Below are positions 51,101 through 63,458 of a DNA stretch of 64,000 bases, piece by piece. Position 1 is the stretch's first letter; the number at the start of each line of letters is the position of its first letter. Where the stretch lies: NCBI GenBank assembly GCA_003260075.1, contig QLIY01000387.1, forward strand, positions 77,150 to 141,149, in the 5' to 3' direction. The notes below the pieces were generated by a model. It saw nothing but the letters and a program-made list of their open reading frames with translations. It did no database searches and was not told the DNA's origin. The translations under genes and the position numbers were made by a program. This DNA comes from Phallusia mammillata (lineage: Eukaryota; Chordata; Ascidiacea; Phlebobranchia; Ascidiidae).

Positions 51101-52286
51101 CCACATGTACCTTAAATACAAGTAAAAAAATAAACTTTTGAGGTTACATCTTATGTTTAATACTGGGAAAAATTTGAAAAGGGTAATGCAAATATTTTCT
51201 GAACATTTAAAATACAAACCAACTTACTGTAAACAAACACAATCTTGTTTTTACCATATCATTATTAACCAATAGATGTTTTATGGTTTAAACTATTCTA
51301 ATGACCAAAACCGATTACAAAGCTTTTTTAGTTTATTTGATTCATATTTTTGCCAAATCAAAATTTAATCCATGCGATAACTAGAAACACATTTAACTAA
51401 CCGTTATTCTTCTTTGTAGTTCCTTATTTTGGCGATCTGTCAAAAATGGGTCTTCTACTTGTCTACTAAACGTTGGCCATACAGCATTCACTTCACCCAA
51501 AATTACAGCACCCTGAAAAAAAATCCCATCAGAAAGTTTGATAATTTTACACTTGCATAAATATAAATGTATTTTCTTACGAGGCTTCTCTGATCCTCAA
51601 CTGAAATATGCTCCCACTGTGGTCTTGGATTAATTCTTCGACGAATATGTTTGCATAACATGGTAAAAGTTTTGGGAGCAGAGCGAATTGCTTCATTGAT
51701 GGGTGTGACTGGTCTTTCTCCAACATCAACTTCTACAACACTTTCTTGAGCCTAATTGTATATATATGCCATTAGTTTAATTTTTGGCCAAATCTGACAT
51801 TGTTAAACCAACACATAATTATGTTGACAGACAAACTGTCAGGCCACAATTTCACATTAATTAGTAAAATAGTTTTGCATCAATTTAAAATGAAGAGATC
51901 TCTACAAAAATGTGTATGTATCCTTAAAATAGATTCCACCTATTAAACAGATGCATTATAGAGATAATATTGTGATGTTTATCAGTATGTATGTTGGTGT
52001 GGTATGCAAGAGCTTTCTGAATATCGGTGGTACATATGTACTGCACAAAACCAAGTAAAAAAGTTTTGGACTCAATGATATAAAATATTTATGTCACAAA
52101 GAGTGTTACCTCTGCTTTAAATAGTGACAAGGAACCCAAATCATTGAAACACTTCTTTTGTTCTTCCAATTTCGTGTTTGGCAAGTAGTCAAGTTCATAC
52201 ATTCCACGTTGTTTTCTTCCATGGAACACATGTCTCTTATTGACATTGTAATCAGCCACAGAAACAGGATCTTTGGTGGTAGTCAT
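40889..52286 (-). CDS. CCDC87: Coiled-coil domain-containing protein 87 (CCDC87)
   Basis: About 23 exons, roughly 1,150 aa. Exons: 52110-52286, 51581-51751, 51402-51512, 50971-51110, 50753-50867, 50420-50551, 50220-50350, 49948-50026, 49724-49847, 49138-49318, 48249-48393, 48005-48134, 47681-47811, 47167-47298, 46389-46574, 45792-45892, 45404-45519, 45057-45189, 44343-44671, 43087-43300, 42572-42686, 41655-41832, 40889-41060. Landmarks shared with vertebrate CCDC87 as I remember it: CEQLFLYY...ARGIFSEAANLSR, QQIINPDL, TTDDYLKFLSTQ then DFLGVIF, LETVWKKL...LKYSS, AWERV...DPTRFFQ, ITFGGRAYQDKM and EMLYWLQQERR. Regions rich in charged coiled coil alternate with a Ser-rich linker (exon 44343-44671). 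The phases of the exons at 44343 and 43300 do not join, so one small exon is missing there. Vertebrate CCDC87 is linked to sperm function; nothing here shows that directly. Confidence 0.88.
42088..42173 (+). other. Poly-G run, 86 G
   Basis: Eighty-six G inside a CCDC87 intron, in a sequence rich in GGACCC-type motifs on the left. It makes spurious poly-Gly and poly-Pro frames on both strands. Confidence 0.7.
43380..43560 (+). mobile_element. tRNA-derived SINE
   Basis: A pol III B-box-like block (GGGTTCTAATCC) follows GCAAGGTTTC. The body (AAGAGACTTGAGCGGCATTG) is shared with 59.6 kb, and the end (GCGCATTCAGGC) is also shared. It lies just upstream of a CCDC87 exon. Confidence 0.6.
46245..46440. 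repeat. Duplicated end of a CCDC87 exon around a 10-G run
   Basis: The exon end encoding TTDDYLKFLSTQ and its intron flank occur twice, at about 46150-46291 and 46302-46432, around G10 46292-46301. The copy joined to the rest of the exon (46389-46574) is taken as the real one. Confidence 0.7.
48479..48679. mobile_element. hAT-type MITE in a CCDC87 intron
   Basis: A 201-bp element begins CAGTGGTTTCCAATC and ends GGTTGGGAACCACTG, flanked by perfect CCATAGTA copies (48471-48478 and 48680-48687). Confidence 0.9.
49365..49605 (+). mobile_element. tRNA-derived SINE in a CCDC87 intron
   Basis: An A-box-like start (TTGCCGAGTGGTCAAAGC) resembles a Ser/Leu tRNA. The 3' end (TGGACTCGTGAGCATAACAC then AAAATGAAAC) is shared with the copy ending at 59.8 kb. 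Confidence 0.55.
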
Positions 52287-53636
52287 AATTTTGTGCAAAA
52301 CTTTGACGGCCAAAACAGCAAGTCAAATTTTGTCATTGGCTCCTTGGTGCCTTTGTTTAGCAGACAAAAGAGCTTTGTTTATTCTTTCTAAATCTAATTG
52401 ATGTCACATCATATGTGGTATTTCTCTAAAAAGAAAAACAAGTTTGCGTTTGTAGAACTTACCTAAAAATGGTGTCATGTCTCCTTGGTGACCACAACAC
52501 CTCTAGTGACACCTAGCAAAGAATAAATGGGGATTTCCCAAATCCCAAAAACTTTTTTAGTGTGGGGGGCACTTTTAGGGGGAAATAGTTGCACAAAATC
52601 GGTGTCATCCCAGTCACATCGCACTTTTTAAACAGATAGGCTACATGACCAAAAAACTATTAAGCGGGAAAATATGCATAGTAGAGGTAATGCAATGATT
52701 CGCACAATCGCATTCGCTTCCGGGAGAAACTATAGCCTAATCAAAAATACATGTTCGAAACGGTAGTTTAGGCTCATAAATGTTATAGACTTCCATCGAA
52801 TTGACAAATAAAAATGTTTACCAAATCAATTTGCCTTTTTGACAATGCCTGACAGCTTTACTTATGTCAATATGCACACTTAAGTTTCGGTCAGTCTGTT
52901 TTACTTTTTACTTCGAAAAATATCCAATGCCAGAGCTACCGGTCGTTGCAAAGTAAGGTCCACGAAGCAGAAATAATTTCCACTCGGCTATTTGCCGTGG
53001 AAGTTTGTCAACTTGCTGGATAGTTGCCAGGCATAAATTGTGTAAAGACACTTTGTGTCCGGGGTGGAATTGTTTGTTAATGGACGTCGTAGTGGTGAAA
53101 AAGCAGTGGTTTCTGCCTTGTAAGTGGTTGTGAAGAAATTACAAAATATCAGCGTTTGTAGGCAAACAGGCGTCAAAAAGTTACTGATATATGGTATGTA
53201 TAGTAGGCTAACAAAAGACAAATGTAGGTCAGTTGAGATGTATCTTTGGTGTTCGTGCCATTTGTGAACATTTACACTTTAGAAGTTATAAACTTATAGG
53301 CCACAATTTATTAGTTGTGTTTAATTCCAGCATTGTTTAGACATTTTGTGATTTTCTTGCCATATATTTTGATAAAAAGAATAATAATGCCAACTCTACG
53401 TGTCCATTCTTTTAATGTACAAATTTGTTAAAAAATCTTTATGGGGTAAAATTGCTACATTGTTTGACAATCCAAAAATCGTTGTTTACACTGGTAAATC
53501 GCCATTGCCGGGCAAAACCGTATTTGGACATCCATTAAAAAGCCGTAATCGCAGTTCGGAATAAGGCACATATTTTAGTCAACAAGATCGATTTTTTCGC
53601 AAACAACATAAGCGTCTACAACACCGCGTTGAACAG
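52287..53636. other. Divergent promoter region between CCDC87 and the CALHM gene
   Basis: About 1.35 kb separates two divergent genes. The CCDC87 start at 52286 is the first in-frame ATG of its first recognisable exon; an upstream noncoding exon cannot be excluded. No other gene is seen. Confidence 0.5.
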
Positions 53637-56110
53637 ATGATTTTTCTTCATTATCTAAGCAGGCAATCTCGAAACATAAGCGTGTATAACAACAACAAAA
53701 TGAAACCGTCAATGACAAAAGTGTATGAACTGAAACCTATGAGAGAAAGGATAATCTACTTTCAAGAGGTCATTGTACATACCGCAGTCGTTTTGACAGT
53801 TATAACATTTGAACTTATCATTCACTATTACTTCAAATGCCCATGCGTTTCCCCACGTACTGTAGAAGAGAATTGTGGTAAACCAGCGAAGCAGTGCAAG
53901 TATTTGAAAAACAGCTCGTTCGGTTGGACTTACATTTTCTTACCAGCGATGGCGTTGTTAGTGGTAGGAGTGATGTGGAATCCAGATGTTTGGAAGGTTT
54001 TCACTGGAAAATGTTACAGGTAAAACGTTTTGCCGAGCCAGACGACAGATATGGTTCATGGCGCCACGTTGTTAATTTATTGAGGGAGCTGCATCGACAA
54101 CAAACAAGAATAAAAATGTATTGAGAAAACTGGTTCAAAACCTACTAAACATCCTATTTATTCAAAAATGTTAATTTTTAACTGGTTTAATTCGGGCGTA
54201 AAGATCTAACTTGGCACTGTGTGAGTAAGACTTCTCTCTTATTTTATTTTCCTCTATCTCTTGCTCTCTCCCTTTTGTTTGCACTGTCAGGGTGACTGAG
54301 AATTTTTTTGAAATGCCCGACTTATCTTTTTTTTGCTCTACAGGAATGACTGCTGACATTAGATTATTGCGTACCTACTTCACGTAGTAAAGTAAAAAAC
54401 CATGCATTTTATGGATAAAATCTATAGGAAAATAGAGTGCTGCAATCCAAGAGCGCACATTAAATTAACTGGTCTGAGGTTGCAAACATTTTGCTCCACT
54501 TTATAGTTGTACATAACATGTCGAAATAAATGTCTACTACTTTACAACACATTTCCATGTCGACAGGGGGCGCTGGAGAGGTTGGACTGGCTTCACTTGC
54601 ATGTGTTTCAGCGTGACTACCTTCACCGCACTTATCGCACCATCAGCTTGGATCGCTGTTACTTTCATAGAAGGAGACTACTACGCATGCGCAATGTCGA
54701 CGCTTCCATATGAGTTCAAAACAAATGGCACTAAATGCGAGGATGTAAGTAGTACCGTCCAAATTCACTTCCAAAAAGTATTATAAAAAAATGCTTCTAT
54801 TTCGGAACTACGAAAGGGCCAATAACGGTATCTCTAGCTTTTCGAGAAGCAATTCCATGTTACACTGTAACATAGCCCGTTTTGACTTTGGAGTAAAAAA
54901 TCAAGTATACAAGTCAGTAGAAATGGCACCGACATGGAATAAAGTGAGGCCATTCCTGCGTAGAATTGACGGTTAAAAATCAACATTTACCTGTAAATCT
55001 TTTCTGTACATATAGACTCTCCCGTATTCGGATGAGTACAGTCGCGCGAAAAGTGCCTCGAAGCTGATTGGTTGGATTCTGGTGGTGATGTTCAGTGTCT
55101 CTATGGTTCTGGTCTTCAGTGTGATGAGGTGCTGCTTTACGAAGACCTACTACAGGGACAGATACGACACAATGTACAGGGAATTGGAGGAGCGAAAACT
55201 GGAGGCTGCAATCAAAAACAAGGTATGTTGCTTGGTTATATCATCAGCAAGCCGGGATTTTAGTCAAAATTAGCCATGGAAGTGCCTGTAAATCCATAAC
55301 ATTTTAATGTTTGATTTAACCGAACTGGCTGACATGACCCACTTAATGGAATGCTGCACTTGGTCTTTAAAATATCATTGGTTTCATGCCAAAGGAAACC
55401 CATGCAATTTGCACGCGTATAGTCTCAGCTACATGCGCGTATCAACTTCACAAACTCCTTGGCGAAGGATTTCGTATCAGGTTCTAATAGCGGCGTTTAA
55501 GTAAGCTGCAGACAGTGTACACTGTTTTAACATACAATGTCCTACCAGTGCATATTGACCAAATAACTGGATTGAGTCCGAACAGCTGAGACATTTAAGA
55601 CATGGTTTGCAAAAAGTACCAAACGTTGGCACGCGATTATTTTTTTAAACCAAAATTGCCACGGCGCTGTGTTTGAGTTGGACACCCCTGGCCTATACGA
55701 TCAACGTCTTTTTGCCGTAAGCACTAATGACACCTTATAGGTCGATACTTTACCTGTAGTTTACTACCTGTAGTTTACTTTAACACTACCTGTACTTTAC
55801 TTTAAACTGCATGTAAAGGTTCAATGTTTTAAAATTGAGCTATTTTACCTTTTTTCTACCTAACCAGGTTGACGAGGAGACACGTGGCATTACAGATCAC
55901 TTTCAAAACCTTGAATTTAACGACGAGACCTGGTTGAAAATAGTCGAAGCAAAATGCTTGGGAAAACCGCTGGTCGACGTGATCGTGCAGCGAAGTCGCT
56001 ACAGCAATTTCGGAGTTTTGGAAACAAGTCCTAGCACCAACACTCTGGTTGAACAGCTTGAGGATTACTCTCACACAAAAGCAGAAGAGATAAACGGTTT
56101 TAAGTTGTGA
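53637..56110 (+). CDS. Calcium homeostasis modulator (CALHM) family channel
   Basis: Four exons (53637-54019, 54567-54744, 55016-55222, 55868-56110) join in frame to 336 aa, or 315 aa from an alternative Met at 53700. Four membrane segments are visible: IVHTAVVLTVITFELIIHYY; TYIFLPAMALLVVGVMWN; the exon 2 helix around FTALIAPSAWIAVTF; and IGWILVVMFSVSMVLVFSVM. Family marks are the FKCPC motif after helix 1, paired with cysteines in YYACAMS and TKCED, and the PSAWIAV-like third-helix start. Glycosylation sites are NSS and NGT. Known CALHM proteins form large-pore, voltage- and calcium-sensitive plasma-membrane channels that release ATP; that function here is by family. The C-terminal tail is charged (RELEERKLEAAIKNK). 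The family member (1-6) cannot be assigned from sequence reading. Confidence 0.85.
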
Positions 56111-56939
56111 AATCTCGTTTTTTGTTTTTAAGTCATTTGGTAGGCTTAAAAGTTGGTAGCAGGCTCGCAGAGCTCTCTACCAGCAAATATACGGTTGGTC
56201 AAATCGTTGCACGTAAAAACACCTTACAATTATGAAGAAGTTTATTGCGTTTGTACTACTTGGCGGCGAACTAATAACCGTTACAAACCAATTTACATTG
56301 CACACGTTTTTGAACAGTGTAAATGAACATACCTGTAAACTGTAAAGTTACGTTAATGAGGGACATTCTCATTTTGACAAAATAATTCATGCTAAAACAG
56401 GCTTTTATATCAAAATGTCTTGCAAATCAAAAATCAAACATTGTACACTATAAGATTTGGGATTTTAACTAAAAGTTCAAAGTATTTTTTTTACATGTAG
56501 GAAGTTTCGCATAACACACATGTTGCCAATAAAATTTAGGCCTATTTTAAGCCGTTAATTGAGGAAAAGGGTTTAAATCCCACACCTACACATAATGTCT
56601 TTAAAATTTTCACATTTGTGCAAATACATTCAAGTAGTTTATCACACTGGTTAAGTAAAAATAGTTAACACACAGTTACGGTATGTAAAAGCATAAGCAG
56701 ATGGTAGTATGATAAGCACTTGATATTACAATATATGCAAACAATAATAGCTAAATAAAAAGCTAACATGAGAAATTTCATTAATATTAATCGACAAAAC
56801 AACTATATGGATTGCAGCAAAAAGCAGGAAGTAACTAAAGCGCAGAAAATCAATTCATTTAAAATCACTCAGAGATAACAGCTGTACACTCTTACTGCAA
56901 CTATTTCACTACAGGAACTTTCCAGAATAGAAAAAGGTA
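56111..56939. other. Convergent intergenic region (CALHM / ASL 3' ends)
   Basis: About 830 bases of AT-rich DNA between two gene 3' ends. AATAAA at about 56530 could end the CALHM transcript. No other gene seen. Confidence 0.5.
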
Positions 56940-59900
56940 TTAATGTGTGACCAAATTCTGACGCACCTTGGCAATTTGGTCCAACACACTTGACTTACTA
57001 GTGCCACCTGGTGCTTGATACTGCTCTACGGAATTTTCAAAATTCCAAACACCAACAACATCTTCATCAAAATGCTCACTGTGAAACGAAGCATACCAGT
57101 GAGTTGAGCAGTAGTCTTCAACCTGTAGGTCGCGACCCCAAGTGGGGCCCCTAAGCTTTTACACGGGTTGCTATAAATTCAATTTATTGGCGGTTAAATT
57201 TATTACCCCAAAAATGATACGTTTTTCTTCTAGTTCGCAACCTTTTCTCATGTTTAGCAGTACAGCTTGGCACCTCTTGTGTCACAATTTAATTATTGTG
57301 ATGCAATACTTAAAAACCGATAGGTTGCGACCCAAATCTATATAAAACACAAGTTGTCCAACCCATTGTTACGTGATAGAGCCCCATGAATGACATATTG
57401 TGACCAAAATAATACAGCAGGTACAGGCAAAAATACACAAGTAAATTACATAAATTTACTGATTTCTGCATGAGCTTTAAGGCGAATTAGATTGGCCAAT
57501 TTAAATGAAACTTTTGGGTTCTAACATTTGAGCGCAATAATCGAAAAAAATGGGGTCGCATGTAAATGCTGATTTCATTTTCTCTTAATTTGGGGTCGCT
57601 TTTAAAAAAGGTTGGACACACTGAGTTAGAGCACGTAAAAACTGCAACCAACAGGCCAAATGCGAATACAGGTTAAGCAGCCCACACAGCCGAATTCTAA
57701 ATGGAATGTGGTCGGCTAAGCTATTTTGGTGCCAGGCCGGCAAGGAGTCCTGATTCTTGTTTTGTTTCTGAGCAGATCAATGCCCTGGTGCTATCTTTTG
57801 TTATCATTGTGGCTCAAAATAATACTGGTTATTAGGGATGTGCCGAAACTGCAAGTGTTCTGTTTGGTCGAGCAACGAGCATCTCACTTTAATGCTCGGT
57901 GCTCGGCCGAGCATGCTCGGAGCATTATGACGTCACAAAAAATCCCCTTTCTACATTTAGCTCTACAAGGCCTCTTACGTCACCGGCGGTGTTTTATTAA
58001 GCTGTACATGCCCTTTAAGTACGCGTTTTTCCACCATCAGAGTGCATTTAAAAATCATTCGTTTTTGTTCATAGACACCCTTTGGAACACTAGTTACATA
58101 TGTTAGCAGGGCAAATTTAACGCTCGTTACATATGTTAGCTGAATATGCAAATTTAACGCTCGGGTCAATTTGTGCAACTGCTCGGCCGAGCACCGAGGA
58201 TTAAAAACAGCGACGCTCCATACCGAGTACTCGGGTACTGGCTCGCCAGGCCCATCCCTACTGGTTATTTCAATATATATGTGTTTGGAATGCAACAAAT
58301 TAAAAAGAACTTGTGATATATGAAGGAGCAGCCTGCCATCCAATCATGTCAAACCAATCCTAAGTTGAAGTATCAACTTTAAAAAATATGGAGTATTTTA
58401 CCTTGCCTTTAAACCACCACAAACATTTGTTGGTAACTTAAAATCTGCAAGTTAAAAAACAACACAACGGGGGGGGGGGAACCACCACAAACATTAAAAC
58501 ATTTGTTGGTAACTTAAAATCTGCAAGTTAAAAAACAACACAACGAATGACTGTTGCTTGAGAAGTGCAATTGAGACATAACGAAAAACAACTGAAATGC
58601 ATCTGCATGATAACACATTAGCAACCATCCTCCTTACAAAACTTAATGCAATGCCATAAGAAGGTAGCTCTTAGACAGTCCAATCATTGGCGAAATAAGA
58701 AAGGAGCTATAGAGATAAATATTAAATAAGTAAACAAATGGAAGTCACCCTAGGTTACTCTTCATTATGGAAAAATGTATGGTACAACTCTGTTTACCTG
58801 ATTGTTTTAAGATCAGTCAGTGGAATCTCATTCATTTCACAATGATCTGTCTCAGCCTTTTTTACTACCATGCCAGATAATGAATGGGCTTCACGAAATG
58901 GAACCTAGTGTTAAAATGTACATTTTATGCAAAGACTGAAGTGTATCATAAACCAAAATAACTCAAAAATTGTTGTTGCATTCTTGTTTAGGTATAATAT
59001 TATTCAAATCAAATCATTACAAACACACAAACAATATTATCTAATTCAGTTGTTCTTAACCTGAAAAGAGGTCCCCTAAAGGTTAATTGGACATGGAGTA
59101 AATAGAATATATCAATTGGTTTTATGAAATCATCCTTCTGTAATGTCATTATTTGCAGTTTAAAATTTAAATAAGTTGCACACTGTTGGTAGATGTACTA
59201 AGACTTACCCCTTTGCGAACAAGGTAGTACGCTACATCAGTAGCTAACATCCCCAAGCTCAAAGCTTTTTTCATTTGATCACTATCAATGGACAAAGTTT
59301 CAATGACACCAGCTGATATCTGCAAAATCAATGAAAATGTTTTGTCAACATTCTACACTGGTTTCCGGTATTTTTTTGGAAAAAAATGTGGAAATTGGAT
59401 AAAAAGTAATAGTAAAGCAATTTATGCAGAAGCTTGACTATGATAATCCTATCTCGGTAAGAAAATTTAAGAAAATTAAGCGGCATTGCTCTAACCCAGT
59501 GGTTCCCAATGGGTTGAACTAAAATGAAGTCACCAACTGCGGGGGGGGGGTTTATTCAGAAGCTTGACCATGATAATCCTATCTCGGTAGCTTGTGTTTC
59601 CCTGGGCAAGAAACTTAAGCGGCATTGCTCAAACCCAGTGGTTCCCAATGGGTTGAACTAAAATGAAGTCACCAACTGCCTAAAACCGAAAAAATCAAAT
59701 AAAAAACGAAACGGACTTGCAATAAAACAGGTAGCTCGACGGCGGACTCATTGTGAGCATAACACATTCAGGCATTGCCCGCCCACCGAGGATAAAAATG
59801 AAACAAACAAACAAAACAATGCTTAACCCTAAAGGTGGCAATGACAGAGAAATCCTTCGTTAGACATGAATAAGCATAAAATAGTGGCATCACAACATTC

Positions 59901-62516
59901 TAATTACTCTTTAACATCCACTACTCATATAAATTGACAAACAGAGAAAAGCATCCTTCCAAAAATGTTTGTGACACATGCAGTAGTTTGTATGACAAGT
60001 TTGTTTTAATGTATACAGCAGCATATTGACATTCTATTAACACAGTAGGATATCCACCTGTAGTACAGCACTGATTGCATCACAAACTTCAAAAAGAGCG
60101 ATTTTATCTTCCTGCAAATCTTTGTTGTAGGTGCTTGGAAGTCCTTTTATTGTCACCATAAATCCAGTGCACTTGTAAATACAAAAATAGAGTGTGAACA
60201 TGTGTGACATATGGTATCGGCAAATAAGCCTAGTCAAATCAAAATAAATAATTCATGATATTTAGGATTATGCAACTAAACAGATGATGTGCTCAACATA
60301 TTTGTAGGTAACACGTTGTAATGTTTGGAAAGTACAGCAAATAAAGCACACATGCACAAAAGATTGAATACAAATTGTACAAAATATAGGAATTAAAAAC
60401 TAAAAAAGAAAACTTTGCTACAAAATAATAAGGCAGCAATAATAGCTAGTCTTTTCAAGATTTTATCCATATTTTGGTTCATAATATATATGTTAGCAAT
60501 TGCTAACCAAGTTTAATGTTGACGATAAAAAGCATTGTGCATTACATAAGAATCGCACAACAATTTAGGTTTAGTTTATTAGATTGCACTCACAAAAACT
60601 ATATTTTGTCAGCAGTAATTAATACCTTTCCAATAATTGTTCCAGCTTTTCCTCGAATAAGTTCCAAACTGTCAGGATTCTTTTTCTGTGGCATTAAGCT
60701 GCTACCAGTGCTGTACGCATCAGAAAGCGTAACAAAGGCAAATTCCTTTGTACTGTACAAAATGAGGTCTTCTGCGAGGCGACTTAATGTACAGCTGACT
60801 TGTGAAGCCCAGAACAAAACTTCAGCTGTTAGAAAGATACATTGACAGGGAATCAGTTTTATTACATTGTTTTGGTTTTTCAGCAAATACAATTCTATTT
60901 TATTTGGATAAAAATGGTGGCATACACCTGAGTTCTGCGCACCTTTTTTATCTATTGTTTTTATGTGACGCTTGTGTCCTACCTTTTTATCAATCCTTCA
61001 TGTGACTTAAATGTATATGGTGTAACTGATGTAGCCTTCATACCACTGATGATGGCATAAGCATTTGCCGAAAAGTTTGAAAAATAAAGCATCCCGCTTT
61101 TTAAGTCTATTTGGTTATATTCATCATAAACTTGAACAGATCCGTATGTAGTGTCCCAAGGTGATTTTGTAATGACTTTTAATCATTTCACAAGTAGGTT
61201 ATATTTAAACATGAATTTTTGACAAAAAGTAGTCACATACACTCTACCTATGTAGTCTCTGCCACCAGTAGCATCCAAACTGTTCCAACTAATTTCATCA
61301 AACCCAAGTTCCTTTGCCATTAGTTCTCGATCCACATTAAATGGATTTCCGGCCAAGGCTCCACTTCCCAGTGGCAAGATATTAACTCGCTTACGAATTT
61401 CCTGAAGTTTGTTTTGTTGTCGCAAAAAGTTTACAGCATAGCTCATAAGCCAGTGGCTCCATCTAAAATATATAAAAATGTTCTTTACGAGGCAAAATAA
61501 GCTGTTGGCCAGGAAAACAACATCTCATGTGAATACAAAATGGGTTCAAATCAAGCAAAATAATGTGAAACAGATTCAATTTCAAATTTTACAATGTTTG
61601 TTTTTAAAATTTTACATGCCAAGTTTTAAAATCCAATTTTTAATTTAAAAAAGAAAAACAGCAATAGTCCAGTTAAAATGATTTTCAAAATTGCCGTTTT
61701 CAATCTGCTTTTTAAACACAAACCTGATTGGCTGAGCACGCTGCATATGCGTATAGCCTGGAAATAAAACATCCACATCTTTCTCTGCTCGATTTGTTAT
61801 GTTATTTATCAGTGTTGCTACATGCTTGGATATTTTATCAATCTCATCTCTAAGCCACAGTCGAGTGTCCACTGCTACCTTAAAGAGTTGTTTGCATTAG
61901 TTATCACTGTGCATGTAAGAATTTTCTAATCTCCTGGTAGCCACCTGGTCATTTCGACTTCGACCAGTGTGTAATTTTCCTGCAATATTGGCACCAATAA
62001 CTTCAGACAATCTCCGTTCATTTGCTGTGTGAATGTCTTCATCAGATTCAATGATCTGGAAAGTTCCTTCGCTCCATTCCTCACCAACTTTAGACAGTCC
62101 TACAAGCAGTCACACAAAACACAGAATAAAATTTACAAAATACAAAAAAACTGTAAATAACAAACGGATCTAAAAAAACTTTTTCTTGACGAAAAGTCGC
62201 AATTTAAACAATATTTCAAATGAAAATTGATTTTAAATTCTCACCATCGTGTATAGCAAGTTGTTCATGTTCCGAAATAAGTCCACATTTTGATAAAGCA
62301 AGGGAATACACTTTGCTGCCAGCAATATCTGCTTTCCACAAACGTTTATCGTAACTAATTGAGGCATTGAAACTTTCCATCAATTGGTCTGTTCGGCCAT
62401 CGAATCGACCTCCCCACAATTTGTTGTGCTGTCAAGAAGGAAAAACATACCACATATTTCTTTTCCTAATATACTAATCTAAATTATAAACTTTTGCAAA
62501 CCTTTTGTGATGACAT
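56940..62516 (-). CDS. ASL: Argininosuccinate lyase
   Basis: Ten exons (62502-62516, 62245-62428, 61945-62099, 61724-61878, 61248-61462, 60626-60825, 60058-60171, 59209-59319, 58798-58904, 56940-57078) sum to 1,395 nt, i.e. 464 aa, the length of human ASL. All junctions are GT-AG and in phase. The enzyme cleaves argininosuccinate to arginine and fumarate in the cytosol (arginine synthesis/urea cycle) as a homotetramer. Visible marks: LWGGRF near the N-terminus, [39 protein letters not shown], the superfamily signature [20 protein letters not shown] with the catalytic serine loop, and [15 protein letters not shown]. The first exon encodes only MSSQK. The last intron (57079-58797) holds two MITEs and a G run. 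Confidence 0.96.
57109..57623. mobile_element. hAT-like element in the last ASL intron
   Basis: It begins CAGTAGTCTTCAACCTG and ends GGTTGGACACACTG. The flanks GAGTTGAG and AGTTAGAG are similar but imperfect. Internal repeats of GGGGTCGC suggest an older or composite element. Confidence 0.6.
57833..58260. mobile_element. hAT-type MITE (TAGGGATG ends) in the last ASL intron
   Basis: Inverted ends TAGGGATGTGCCG and GGCCCATCCCTA are flanked by perfect CTGGTTAT target duplications (57825-57832 and 58261-58268). The interior carries several GCTCGGCCGAGC palindromes near both ends. It is a different family from the CAG...CTG MITEs. Confidence 0.9.
58400..58560. repeat. Re-listed ~65-bp intron segment around a G run
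   Basis: The sequence from AACCACCACAAACAT to AACACAACG occurs on both sides of a G run at 58469-58479, within the last ASL intron. Confidence 0.65.
59455..59815 (+). mobile_element. tRNA-derived SINE with an internal re-listing
   Basis: The body (ACTTAAGCGGCATTGCTC) matches the SINE at 43.4 kb, and the end (GTGAGCATAACACATTCAGGC then AAAAATGAAAC) matches 43.5 and 49.6 kb. The first ~100 bases are repeated around G10 59541-59550. It lies in an ASL intron. Confidence 0.55.
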
Positions 62517-63288
62517 TTTAAATTTCTTTGTCCAAATAAAACGGGAACTGTCAAAGATTGCCTGAAACTAAATCGAGGGAAAGTACCTAACGGGAAATTA
62601 CTTCGGTTGTGGTCTTAAAAATTAAACAATGTAATTATTTATTCGTATGTACAGCTTTTTATTACACTGGGTTCGCCTATATTTTGCATTCAGTCGTGGT
62701 AAACAAAAGCTCACTTTGTTCAGTAGTTTGCTCTGCTTGTTACATTTCGTTAAAGATCAGTAGCAATAAGATCGCCCAAATCAGGCGTGCATAACCAGCA
62801 ACGTGCAACCGTTAAGCCACATTATAAACTCCATTTACATCAACTAAACCTCACCTATTTTCAAACACAAAGTGATACCTACATGCATTTATATGTATGC
62901 TCGCCGAACTCCTAACATTTGTCACATTTTGCTCATAAACTTGTTTGAAACCCGGTTCTGCTACAAGTACCGCAAAATTAAAAAAAAAATCTCGAAAAAC
63001 GTGATGACTGAAAAACGATAATGCCCCAAGAAGGAAAGTTAGAATAGTCGATGCAAATGTCTATAACAAGCGACTTTAACGATATTTGCAATGTTTACGT
63101 TACAGTGTTGTTTCCATAGCCTCTGCCGTTTTAATGTATTTTAAACGGACAAATTGGTTCATAGTTGTGTTTCTGTGCGGGGAATTAAATCGTTGACGCA
63201 AATCTGCTGCATATAATTTATGCCACGTGTACATAATTACTTGATATAGTAATCTATCCCTATACAAGTGTGTATTTGTCAAAATTTG
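62517..63288. other. Upstream region of ASL
   Basis: It should contain the ASL promoter. No clear TATA box or other gene is seen. Confidence 0.45.
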
Positions 63289-63289
63289 A

Positions 63290-63300
63290 CCCCCCCCCCC

Positions 63301-63355
<55 letters not shown>
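63290..63355. repeat. Poly-C/poly-G junction
   Basis: Eleven C, TT, then 53 G (63303-63355). The only long C run of the window sits directly against a G run, unlike all other G runs. Confidence 0.7.
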
Positions 63356-63359
<4 letters not shown>

Positions 63360-63458
63360 CATGCTAGTGTTTCTCAACTTTAGACCGATCGCGCACCACC
63401 CGGTGATTTTTTCTATCGTCAGGTACCACCTAAACCAGGTTTGAATGCGTAGACCAGG

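Larger units (their letters stand above)
748..59550 (+). other. Set of fixed-length G runs (about 10 G each)
   Basis: Runs of 10-12 G start at 748, 848, 2475, 5688, 7060, 20491, 22238, 27286, 27442, 28768, 29259, 29332, 29561, 29823, 29962, 30135, 34055, 34582, 36114, 36631, 46292, 58469 and 59541. Most are exactly ten once neighbouring natural G are subtracted. None of the equivalent C runs occurs on this strand. They mark likely contig joins. Confidence 0.75.

Noticed and set aside
52287-52313. Start of CCDC87 at 52313
   Set aside because: That position is TTG; the first ATG in frame is at 52286.
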